64,000 bases of DNA, from NCBI GenBank assembly GCA_900239685.1, contig OENT01000648.1, forward strand, positions 1 to 64,000, written 5' to 3'. The position numbers and the translations under genes were made by a program. Position 1 is the stretch's first letter, and each line of letters opens with the position of its first letter. The notes beneath the pieces are model-generated. The model saw only the letters and a list, made by a program, of their open reading frames with translations. It made no database searches and was not told the origin of the DNA. This DNA comes from Rotaria macrura. Lineage: Eukaryota; Rotifera; Eurotatoria; Philodinida; Philodinidae. This document shows positions 11,201 to 20,700 of this stretch, piece by piece.

Positions 11201-12238
11201 CATCTTTCTTTTACGGTTGTTAAGAGAGATTCCCCACAGTGTTTGGGAACAATAAGACTTTTCTACAGTGTTTGTTTCGTTTTTGCAGCCTTTCATTGAG
11301 TCAGACTTGAATGCTGAAAAACTATTAGTCTGCTCACATAAGTCAAGCAAAACACTAACATTTAGAAACCACTCTATGACTATTGCAATCAAATTGTTTC
11401 TTTAAGGGAAAACAAATCTATGGGATTGAAATATTTCTTTACTCGAAAGCATTATAGAGAGACGATTTCGTTTTCGTACAAAGTTAATAAATGCAAGTAG
11501 ATGGTACTGGAAACATCTTTTAAAATTTTTATCTAGCATTCTGCTTCCTTACTATATTGAAGATTCATTGAAAGGGAAATCATTTCAATGATTTCGTGTG
11601 TTCAATTTGCTATAAACAAATATGATTCTAAAGCTTCGATTAAATCCACAGTATCCAGTGAGAGACGTTCATTACTGATACAAGATTTTCCACAGCGATT
11701 TTCTGCATCATGAAAGGAAAAATTCACACAATTCCCAAAATCTATATTGTTTCAGAAAACTGTTTTTTCTATTCTTGATTCCTATATGATAGAATTTGCT
11801 CTATAGGTTGTAGCAGTGATCCGCTTGAAATCTCTTTCAAACTACATAGGTTATTTGACAGCATCAAAAGACATACTGATAAGTTGAAAAATGTGACTTT
11901 TAACAAGAGAACTTTGTTTTCTATTTAATGTATAACAAGAGAACTTTGTCTTCTATTTAATGTATATGGGTGTTGATCTAATTTATTGCAGAGAAATGCA
12001 TTAATCGAAAATCTTCGTACCAATATGGATCTTCAAGCAAGACAAGTTCATAAATTATGTTTTTTTCATTATAGTCACGTTAATATAATTTTTTATATAG
12101 GTTAATTTGTCTCTTACTTGGATTATGGATGCAATAGAAAGAGTCAAGATGAATAGTGACCGAAATCCACGACCAGACCAAAATACTCAGCAATCATTAT
12201 CGAACACTTCAAAATCGAATGTAGGCGCTCAAGAGTGA
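2246..12238 (+). CDS. TRPM-type transient receptor potential cation channel, 21 exons, about 1330 aa
   Basis: This gene encodes a plasma-membrane non-selective cation channel of the TRPM (melastatin) family. Exons, joined in frame: 2246-2762, 2829-3001, 3056-3242, 3303-3397, 3446-3519, 4405-4595, 4651-4832, 5275-5469, 5541-6056, 7590-7802, 7843-7862, 7917-8046, 8118-8258, 8309-8478, 8538-8640, 8698-8881, 8935-9055, 9106-9555, 9622-9760, 11992-12045, 12101-12238. Visible family features are the N-terminal CPCG box (residues 62-65), the WILTTGLNNGISKLVGEG segment, LDPHHTHCIL, VEGG and GSGRMAD of the SLOG-like region, and a MHR4-like FIWAVFMNR...LLASAIL block in exon 9. S1 starts in exon 13 and is followed by VCEEFRQ; S4/S5 LKSLGPKLFM is in exon 15. 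The pore in exon 16 carries YGQ (about residues 1020-1022), and S6 LLLNLLIAVF is in exon 17. Exon 18 begins with NTIDKVQ and HYQRYSFVREYFDRP. A short coiled coil ends the protein. There is no C-terminal kinase or NUDT9-like domain. The 20-nt exon 7843-7862 and the boundaries near 5469-5541 are the least certain. The start is the first ATG of the open exon. Confidence 0.9.
4984..5007 (+). repeat. (TAG)n microsatellite
   Basis: Seven or so TAG/AGT triplets lie in the TRPM intron 4833-5274. Simple sequence with no function inferred. Confidence 0.85.
6084..6371. mobile_element. CCCAGGTC-ended palindromic MITE, copy 1
   Basis: This lies in the 1.5-kb TRPM intron 6057-7589. The left end is CCCAGGTCAAACAATCGG and the right end, reverse complemented, is CCCAGGTCGAAAAATCTG. 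A hairpin centred near 6225 pairs GATCTTGCATCAGATCGCAC with its complement. It has no coding capacity and I see no clear target duplication. Copy 2 follows in opposite orientation. Confidence 0.65.
6503..6803. mobile_element. CCCAGGTC-ended palindromic MITE, copy 2 (inverted), TA-flanked
   Basis: The left end CCCAGGTCGAAAACTCTGAC matches the right end of copy 1, and the right end (reverse complement CCCAGGGCAAACAACCAG) matches the left end of copy 1. The two copies are therefore inverted relative to each other, separated by about 130 bp. A TA dinucleotide lies immediately outside each end (6501-6502 and 6804-6805), consistent with a TA target-site duplication. Confidence 0.65.
6897..7050. repeat. 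GGATCCGA-rich inverted repeat
   Basis: GATTGATTGCATCGGATCCG near 6894 is the approximate reverse complement of CGGATCCGATC...CAATT sequence near 7035-7055, with GGATC words in between. It looks like another short non-autonomous element in the same TRPM intron. The ends are not sharply defined. Confidence 0.4.
9780..10403. repeat. Old 620-bp imperfect palindrome in TRPM intron
   Basis: The sequence from about 9780 to 10090 is the imperfect reverse complement of about 10095 to 10403. Matching pieces include ATGGTATTAATTAGTATCTATGG against CATTGATTAGTATCTATG, GCCCATTTTTCTG against TCCATTTTTCTA, GATCTGGAACTTTATTC against GATCTGGAATTTTGTTC, and the inner AAGTTTTCAGTCATAATAA arm. The centre is near 10092. 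The mismatches spread along its length indicate an old foldback element. It starts about 20 bp after exon 19 of the channel gene. Confidence 0.65.
10436..10774. repeat. Near-perfect long hairpin, 155-bp arms, 10-nt loop
   Basis: CACTAGTCGACGATCTTGAC at 10436 is exactly mirrored by GTCAAGATCGTCGACTAGTG ending at 10774. The left arm is 10436-10609, the loop is 10610-10619 and the right arm is 10620-10774. By eye the only difference is a 19-nt insertion in the left arm near 10508-10526. The high identity implies a recent origin or ongoing gene conversion. The hairpin lies within the 2.2-kb TRPM intron 9761-11991, so the pre-mRNA would carry a long double-stranded stem. I see no transposase and no obvious target duplication. 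Confidence 0.85.
11902..11965 (+). repeat. 32-bp tandem duplication
   Basis: AACAAGAGAACTTTGTTTTC (start of a 32-nt unit, 11902-11933) is immediately repeated at 11934-11965 with one mismatch. It lies 27 bp upstream of TRPM exon 20, in the intron. Confidence 0.8.
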
Positions 12239-15061
12239 ATTTTGTAAAATTTTATGAACTTAACGTTTTTGAAGTTGATTTGAAAGCTATTTTGCTCTCT
12301 AATAATTTATTATGCCTATCCTTCGATGGTTCACGATGACTCGTACAAGATTTAACGTATAATCCTTGATTTCTTTCTTGATGTCGTTCTCATGTAAAAA
12401 TGCTGCATTAGATTTCGAAAATGGATTGTATTGAGGAATCCATCAATTCGTCAGAGAGATGACGGAAATGAAAACGCGAGCACGTTGCGAGAAGAAAACG
12501 TTGACAGAAAGAGAAGAGTATTTTAGGAAAAACTTGAGTCATTCATAAATATCTTTCAAGCGTTCTCAAGTCTTATTCATAGATTGAATTCGAGCTTCTC
12601 TATTCAAAATCCTTGAACATGCCTTTGAACAGTCACTAATTTCTTTTCTCGGACTCATCATCTGTTGTAATTAATTCGAAATTTATTGAAGCATTTTTTA
12701 AAATCATATCGTTCAAAATCTCTTTCAATTCGATTTGTAATGTATTGTTACCTTTTCATGTGTTATTGATGGTGAATATCAGCCGTTTATCATCAATAAT
12801 CGGTTGCATGTTTTAATAAAATTCCAAACCCGGTAACTTGATGGTCCAGTAATTCAATCATAAGACGTTGGTTTTTGAAATATTTCGATAACTGGATTTA
12901 AATATGATGACGTCTGCTATTTCGATAAGGTTAACGTATTCACAATTGTCGGTTTTTATATAAATTGAAATGCTTTTGATAAAATCTGGAGTACATTGAT
13001 ATAGCGAGAGGACTAAATCAGTGATAATTAATTCATTGGTAATTTCTCAGAATGACTTTCTTTTTGTTGGGTTTTGATATACATTCAGTCTTAAGATTAA
13101 TCCAAAACTTAACAGCTTTATAGGTTTTATCTAGCGAAAACGTAATTAAAATAAATCGAGCAAGTATTGTAGGCTAATCTAGAAAAATTTTCATTTTCCA
13201 TCAGTATAGCTATTCTAGAGTGTGGATGGAATGGACAGAAAAAAGGGAAAAACATCATGCATCGATTTCCACACCTTAACTTCGTAAAAAGTCCAATGAA
13301 TTCATCTATCATTTTTCATAGCACGTATGATTGAAGCTGATATTTCGATTTATGGGAGAACTATAATAAGTATATGAAACTGGGTATCCGAAGATTTTAC
13401 ACACAATGAAAAGAATGAAGCAGTTGAAGTTCTTCCATTATAAATCATGCACTCCGAAAAAAGAAAAACTGGTTCATATGACTATAGTTCTAATTTGTAA
13501 GTTGTATCAATTACATCTTGATGTTTATCGATGTGTAATTGATTTATGGGCGTATGATTGGTATTCTTACTAGCTTAATTCCATTTAGTGGGCTCACAAT
13601 CTCGTGCGTCTTTTGGTCATCTAATAATAATTGTGATGATCAATATCGAGCTTCAATAGTACCACTTATCAACAAAAAGACAAACTAACAAGGCATAGGC
13701 CAGAATATATATTCGACAATACTTCATGTTCTAATTATCGAACTATGAACTACAACTAGCATTTTTCATTGGAATGTTTTCATCTACGTTAGATTACTCC
13801 ACAAGAAGATGTTGATAATCAACGAAAGGCTTATCAACGATGTTAGTCAGTGAAAAGCAGAAGGAGTTAGATTTTTCGCAATAATAAAAAAAGAACATTT
13901 AAATAGAAGAAATTTCAGTCAAAGTAAATGAAGCAAACCAAGAATAAAAATTTGCTGAAAGGTTTTTCGGTATTTTGCTCTATTGCTAATTTCATTTCTC
14001 GCTTTCATGTTTTTCGCTAAATCGTTTATTGCTATCAAGGTCACCACCATTTCCTCCATAATAGTGAAATGGAAAACTTCACGCTTTCATATTGATGTAA
14101 TTAGTAACTGATGTTATTGAATATCTTGCTGATTCAATTGATAGGTTCATCTGGAATCTTGATGTGAAGTGATCAATATTTCGTAGGAGTGTTCCCGGTT
14201 TTTAATCATCCGTACAGTGTATCATTGGGGTAACTTGTTTTACAAAACATTTTTTTCTCATTTTAATCAAAATTGAGCTGTGTTTGATTTTAGATCGATA
14301 GCATCTGTTGCTTTTTCTCTTATCAGGAAATTTAATTTCTAGAAAATTCTCTCAACTAGTTACACAATCTAGATAACAAATGGTAGATTCCTTTAGATTC
14401 TGATACTTCTTACAAATCTAAATTTGAAAAAGCAACTTAAGCAAACAATCAAGATAACTATGTTTACGGCCTTCGGTTGTTATTCAAAATCAATTCTTCC
14501 TCTTAGCAAATGATACAAAATATTATCGTTCAGAATTGTTATAGAGCCATTTTGATCATTTATTTGACTTGGGCGCAGATACGTTCGAATACAGATGATG
14601 GACGAGTCAAATTTCCGTGCTTTGATACTTTCCACTCATGCACATATTCACATACACTTCTCTCTCAAGCGTATCTATACCAATATTTGTTCATCTCTTC
14701 AACAGTATAGAGATAAATATTTTTCTTCATTTCATTCGAACAATTGTCTGATATGATTGCATTTGATATAAAACGTTAGCGATTTCATATTTATTTTAAA
14801 TAAAGCATATTTCATGAAAATATCATACGCATATATATGTACATCAGTTTCATAGTAATGAATATTTATGCTAAATCAACATCAGTTATGTGACATCAAC
14901 AAAATGCCGACAATCAGGCGCATGTTCCAATACGGAGAATGCAGAACACATTGAATGATGCTATGAACGTTTCTATTATAACATACCCACAAGTTACCAA
15001 CAACGAAGAATGATGCAGATACATTAACTGACATTTGTACGTTTTACATGAAAGTTATACA
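12239..15061. other. AT-rich gene-free interval
   Basis: Nothing codes convincingly here. Open frames are short and lack recognisable motifs. A canonical AATAAA near 12813 could serve the TRPM-like gene, although it would imply a 3' UTR of nearly 600 bp. The rest is AT-rich sequence with no repeat I could define. Confidence 0.5.
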
Positions 15062-15202
15062 TTAATGAGGACCAACTATAGGCAAGCCACGTAAGGCCGG
15101 CAATACTTGATTTCTTCGAGGGTTGCGTGCCAATCGTTTTAGTAAATCGATCATTTGCCGACGAAATCGTTTGGATGCAGCATAATAGCAATAGAAAGCG
15201 CT
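15062..15202 (-). pseudogene. Isolated GPCR C-terminal exon
   Basis: On the minus strand, an acceptor TTTCAATAG at about 15210-15203 is followed by 46 codons reading SAFYCYYAASKRFRRQMIDL and a basic tail ending in a stop at 15062. The pattern resembles the end of TM7 (N)SAFYCYY followed by the amphipathic helix 8 of a rhodopsin-like receptor. I could not find upstream exons in the next kilobase, and stops appear in all three frames just before the acceptor. It may be the last exon of a gene with a long intron or a leftover fragment. It is not part of the intact receptor at 16797-17732, which has its own TM7. Confidence 0.4.
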
Positions 15203-15732
15203 CTATTGAAATATAAAATATATCCTTCATTTGTACATGGCCATATTTGTAAAAGGGAGCTATGAAACACGATATGTTACAAGGAACTTTAGTTTACTAC
15301 CTGCTTGTAGAACTCTGAGTATATGATCAGCTAATTACATATAAGAAAGTTTATCGTGAAGGATAATATCATTTAAAATCTGAACGTCATCAGACAAAAA
15401 TAGATCCGAAGGAAAGAGTAAGTTTACTAGCACATTGAGCAAGATCGACATAGAAAAATGTTGACATGCACTCAAACAATATCTAGAAGAGCAGGTCATG
15501 TATTCATTTCAATATTGACTCGATTTTAAATGTTCGTCAATTGAACAGCCAATGATTGTCCACAGTGATTTCAATACATCTCAGTAAGATTATTTGTCTA
15601 TTCACGGTCTAAATTAAATTTTTACTATTGCTTTGTGTTAAATTTTTCTATCATCTGCCTCTATAGATCAATTCTATATGAGCGGAAACATAATATTTTA
15701 AGTCAATGAATAGTTCGATGAAAAATGTAATA

Positions 15733-16510
15733 CAGTAAAACCTCTCTAAAGTGAACGCGACCCCTCAAAAAGTGTTCACTTTAAACAGGAGATGCAGGTT
15801 TTGCTACGTAACCAAGAAATAATTACAAAATGTCTGATTCTACGCTATTCCTGAGTGAAATAGGAGCTACATTCATTCTCGTTTCATTTCTATATCGTTT
15901 ATCTGAAAACCTTCAAATACAAAACAGGATTCAAGCTTGTTCAAAAAAACAATCTTCTATTGTTGTTTGACTTCTTTATTTTGAATTAGTATAAAAATCA
16001 GTTAGTTCTTATTCTAATTCATTTATTAATTGATATAACTGTAGTTTCTTGTGTTGTTGCCAGCAAATGAAGTTTTTGTATCATTTCCATTGCTTCCGTT
16101 ATTTTTGGTGGTGTGTCTGTTGATATATCATTACTAACATCGTCATCATCAACTTGTAAATATTCTGTTTTGAGTTTTAATATATTTGATACGGAACCAA
16201 GTGAAATATTGTATTTTGCAGCTAATTTACGTTCAGATAACCCATTACCATCCTTAGTATCATTGATTAGTTCACACTTTTGTTGCAAAGTATGATCAAG
16301 TCGTGATATCATTCTTTTTCTTTCATGCGTACAATAGTGGATTCTGATTCACAAAGTGTAACTAGTGGTGACACGTAAGAGAAAGGTGAAAGAGATTAAA
16401 AGAGATCCAACCTGTGTTTACATTAGAGAGATATGTTTCCAGTCAAAATTCCTTCGTCGGACCGAAATCCTCTTCAAAACTGGAGGTGTTCCCTATTAGA
16501 GGTTTTACTG
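15733..16510 (-). mobile_element. Non-autonomous pogo/Tigger-like DNA transposon with TA duplication
   Basis: The ends are CAGTAAAACCTCTCTAAAG at the left and, reverse complemented, CAGTAAAACCTCTAATAGGG at the right. They are flanked by TA on both sides (15731-15732 and 16511-16512), as expected for Tc1/mariner/pogo insertion. Inside, the minus strand encodes only a CENP-B-like N-terminal helix-turn-helix. The catalytic domain is absent, so the copy is an internal-deletion derivative that needs a transposase in trans. Confidence 0.85.
16019..16330 (-). pseudogene. Truncated Tigger/pogo transposase, CENP-B N-terminal HTH
   Basis: The reading frame starts at ATG 16312, with in-frame basic codons (HERKR) just upstream. 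It gives 97 aa containing LQQKCELINDTKDGNGLSER and KLAAKYNISLGSVSNILKLK, which is the classic CENP-B/pogo DNA-binding motif (ELAKKYGISKSTVSNIL type). No DDE catalytic region follows. Because the terminal repeats lie outside it, the fragment belongs to the element at 15733-16510. Whether it is expressed as a DNA-binding peptide is unknown. Confidence 0.75.
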
Positions 16511-16796
16511 TATTTATACTATCTATAGAGGTCATAATCAAAATGAGTAACAGATTAATATCAACTTCTAAGAGACTAAAGTGTATTAATATTGCAATAC
16601 AACAGCAGTTGTATGGCTGACAGTCACAATTGACATTTTCAGGTTCAAACATGATTTCGAATTACGGACATATTAATGTAAGTTTCTTGCAATAACTTTT
16701 TACAGTGAGAAATTTCGAATAGAACATAGATACTTTAGCTCATTTCAGTTCCCATTCTCGAAAAAATATTCTGTATATAGTACCACCGTTAGGTGA

Positions 16797-17732
16797 CTAT
16801 AATTTAGCGAGAACACATGACGAAGTGATTTTCTCAAATGTTAATATTTTCCTAACACTTTTCCTTACCGCATACAAACCGTAGACGTAAATATTAAAAA
16901 ACGTTTGAGTCATTTTGTCTTGAAGTTGACGAGCAGCACTCTTGATCGAATTTGTTGAACCAACGAAATAAGCTGTTGCAATGCCATACGGACATTGAAA
17001 TATTAATACAATCATTATTTGAAACAATGCCATTCTTGTCATTTGTCTAGAAAAAACAGGCAAAGAACTTCGTGCCATTGGAGTCAGAAAGTGTAAATTT
17101 TGATAAATACGGTAAGCGAAGATACTAATCAATGTTATAGGAACACATATAGTCAACAAGAGTGTGATTATGTATGTATGATAAATTGCATATATCCCAT
17201 TAGTTTGTAGACATGTAGGTATGTAATTTACAAAAATAAGATCTTGAAAAATTAAAGAGGGAGTTTCCTGGACAGTCCATAAAATTAAAAAACCAAGAAG
17301 TAAAATTCGAGATAGTTTTTTATTACTTCTCTGTCGCATGGCAGCCAATCGTGATGTGCACCAGAAGATATCAATAAATTGTAGACAAAGACAAGTCAAT
17401 GAACACAAACTAATAATATCAAGTAGACTCGATCGTAACTTGCACCAAATTCGACTCATTAAAGTGAAATCTCTATTGAAACCTTGACTCAAAATTCGTG
17501 TTGTAAGACCGAGAAGAAGGAACAGAAGATCAAATATAGATCCAGCAAGCATGTATTGAGAACAGGCATTGCGTTTGTAATTTCCAAATGTAAGAAAAAT
17601 AAGAATATTGAAACAATTACCGATAATACCACTGATTAATAGAAGAAAACCGATAGTAAGACTTAGATATGTTGAAAGAAGTTGAGATTGAACGTTAATT
17701 GCTGATGTAGTGTTGTTATTGGATGGCAGCAT
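16797..17732 (-). CDS. Orphan rhodopsin-like GPCR, intronless, 311 aa
   Basis: This is a seven-transmembrane receptor predicted to sit in the plasma membrane and couple to G proteins; the ligand is unknown. TM1 (about 22-48) has the GN pair at 38-39, TM2 (60-80) has D69, and TM3 begins after C97. C174 in the second extracellular loop is the likely disulfide partner of C97. TM4 is about 142-165, TM5 185-209, TM6 234-257 and TM7 275-289. The usual DRY at the end of TM3 is replaced by a divergent D121-I-F, and NPxxY is replaced by N280-IYVYG. N-terminal NNNTTS offers N-glycosylation. Both hallmark microswitches being altered puts it among divergent invertebrate orphan receptors of the peptide-receptor type. 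The start is the first ATG; the frame is uninterrupted. Confidence 0.8.
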   Translation of the reverse strand: MLPSNNNTTSAINVQSQLLSTYLSLTIGFLLLISGIIGNCFNILIFLTFGNYKRNACSQYMLAGSIFDLLFLLLGLTTRILSQGFNRDFTLMSRIWCKLRSSLLDIISLCSLTCLCLQFIDIFWCTSRLAAMRQRSNKKLSRILLLGFLILWTVQETPSLIFQDLIFVNYIPTCLQTNGIYAIYHTYIITLLLTICVPITLISIFAYRIYQNLHFLTPMARSSLPVFSRQMTRMALFQIMIVLIFQCPYGIATAYFVGSTNSIKSAARQLQDKMTQTFFNIYVYGLYAVRKSVRKILTFEKITSSCVLAKL

Positions 17733-20700
17733 TCTGAGTTTTTAATCTTCAAATTTTAAAGCATAGTCAGAAATAAATTTTCTAGTGATGAAAATCTTAA
17801 AATCTAATGATCATTGAAAAAATTGTAAACCCTAACATGCTGCAACAAAATCAAAATTATAATCGATTTTAATTCTAATTTGATTTTCTACCGTAGAAAC
17901 TGATTCTGATTTTGAATTGTTTTCTTAGGCTTTTTGCTTGAGATATATTTGATTTTGTTCAAATTTGATCAATTTCATAATGTATCGTAAAAGGAAGAAT
18001 TTCAGAATTTTCATGCATAATTTTCAACACTCACTTATTCATGTTTCTATAATTTGCCTACGCGGTTCTCAGTTCGACTACATGCTTGAGCCTCGATAAA
18101 TAAGATTACAAAAAAAGACACAGTTACCATTTTTCAAACTCAGAGTAAAACAGATATGATTTACAAACCAGTTTTCTTCTGTGAGCTTAAACATTCATCA
18201 CGTTAGAGACTGTTAGAGGACTAGTACAACACTAAAACTTTTGTAGTCAAACTTTTAGATCGAAATTCGACTTTGAATCTTTCATTTTGATGTGGATCGA
18301 AATTGAACATAACTAAATGTACACCGAGAAGAACATCTCAAGAAATTTCACTCATCGAAGGCTTTGTCTAATTTCGATAGGTTCTCTTTAGGAGGTCTTC
18401 ACTTAGTACTACTATTCTGAATACAGATGAATGAATATTTTATCCTTAGAAAATAAAGGAAGAATAAAGTTTTTTTTCGTAATAGAATAATTCAGTGGAA
18501 ATAACTCTAACGTAAGACTATAGTGAGTTCGTTCTTAAGGAGATATCTAGAGCCGCCATCGAAGTTTTTCTCATGGCAGCTTTACCAACTCAAGTCAACA
18601 CATAATTATTCAAACTCAGAGAAGATAGACAAGAGATGATGTTCTATACTGAGCATTCATTGTTCTTGTTGTATGGAACTTTCGCGTTTCCACAAATGTA
18701 AAATTAAAGGTCATTAAAGGGTGCATTCTTTCGCACTGCGCTCCCGTCGGATCTGAACAGAAGACATAAATTGAAGTCGACTAAGTCAGTCGATGATTCT
18801 AACCTCTGGATCCAACTAAAACTCCAGCAGAATAGTTCCGAGTTTCGTCCGTTTTCGATGTCTTTTCCATTAGCAACAGTAGGAAAAAAGCACGTATCAT
18901 AGAAATAGTGTTCTTGCCAGAGTTTGTTGTATTTGAAAGCCGAGTCCACCGATAGTCCACAGTTGCCAGAAACCTCCAGGAATTAGCCAGATTTCGAATG
19001 AACTCACGGAAACCAATCGGTGGAGAGGCAGTAGTCCCTCGTATTCTAGCAGAATATTGCAAGGGGTACGTTTGAAAACGAGCAGGACAACACAGGAACT
19101 AATCATGTCTACCATCGAACATAGTCGCATAAGTCTTCTTTTTTGAAGTACAGTAATTTAACGGTAATTTTGAAATAGGCATTACTAGAATCTAAGAATA
19201 TCAACTTATCGAATGCTTTTGCCAAAGCAACTCTTCAGGTCGAATGATTTTCCAGATTCAAATCTCTAATTAAGGAAAAAACGATATTTCCGAGATCGTC
19301 TTTTCAGATCGCTAAATTTCAATCCATTTCTCACACTGCCTTTACTCAAGTCATGGAAAACGAGCTCTTGAGAGTGCACGAAAATTTTCGAAAATCAAGT
19401 TCTCAAAAAGATGAAGAGTCATATTTGGATCGCTTACTTATCCACTTATGACTTTGTTAGGGTCTTAGATCGGTGAACACGACATGTTCTCTGGAGACTC
19501 AAGATTTCATTCAAATAACAGACTGATTGCACAGAGATATTCTCTTCAAACGCCTTTATTATAACCTTCTTTTGAAAGTGACATTATCGGAATTGTGAAG
19601 AGAGCTCTCAGTTGCATCGATTTTTCAAGTTGAAATATCAATGTAAAAGAAAATATCATTAAAACCTTGTGTGCATCTTTTCTTTTAGAGATACGAAGAG
19701 TTCACAGAAACCAGCTATTTGTAATGATAAAAATTCTTGAGAAAATGCTTTCTGACTTTCGTATGTAGACAAGAGTGCTTTCTCTCTACGAAATGCTCAC
19801 ATCATCTAGGTTTATCGCAACTTTCTCTAGAAGAATCATCGTATCGACCTAACGGAGATAATAGAAGTATTTGAGGTGGGAAATGATAGTTTCATGATCG
19901 TATCTTATAGATATATCCGGTCGATGAGTTTATGGTCTGTGCAGTCGAACGCATAATGGCAGGATCTTAGATTCATATTTGTAGAAGAAACCCAAGGATT
20001 TAGATGACATTTCGTCGTTGTGAGAAAAACACCGGAGCCGTAGCAAGGAAATATAGAAAAAACGGTGACCGTATCCAAAGATTCAATCCGAGCTCTCTAG
20101 AACACGGCTATAAAATTTCACAGTTTTATTCTGATGATTTCCGGGCGTTTCTGGTGGTAACGGCAAGAAATGGGCCGGAAATCGCTGGAAAAATGCCAAG
20201 AATTTCGGACCAGACTATAGTGTTGCCGTATCCCCTTGATTCTCCTTGTATTCCTGTCAGAATACAACGAGAATTTGTTGGCTTGGGACTTAGTAACTTG
20301 CTTCTTCACGAAAGATTTGATATATATCTATCAACTTTATCTGCGTATTTTTATAAATATCTTGTTGAAATATGCCTTAAAATCACCTACACTACTCACA
20401 TGAAAACAATTTTCGAAGAAATTCAGCGTCTAAGAACTTTCTCTCAAGGATATTATACCCTTTAAAAAAAACACTCCATGTAAATACATAGATAGAATTG
20501 GCATATATGCCATGTCATATCCACTAGACGATAGGCAAGTCACTTAACAAAAAATTGTCCCGAAAACAGTTTTCATTTTTCAAGATGTATTCAGTGTTTT
20601 CTTTTAGTATAGTTGCTCATGGTGGTTCAAATTTTTTCAAACATCTTCAGGGAAAAATTTGACTTAGAAGTCTTACGAAAAACATTCTTCATATCTTTAC

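Noticed and set aside
11147-11392. 81-codon minus-strand frame
   Set aside because: No recognisable motif, no splice partners, and inside the intron of a well-supported gene on the other strand.
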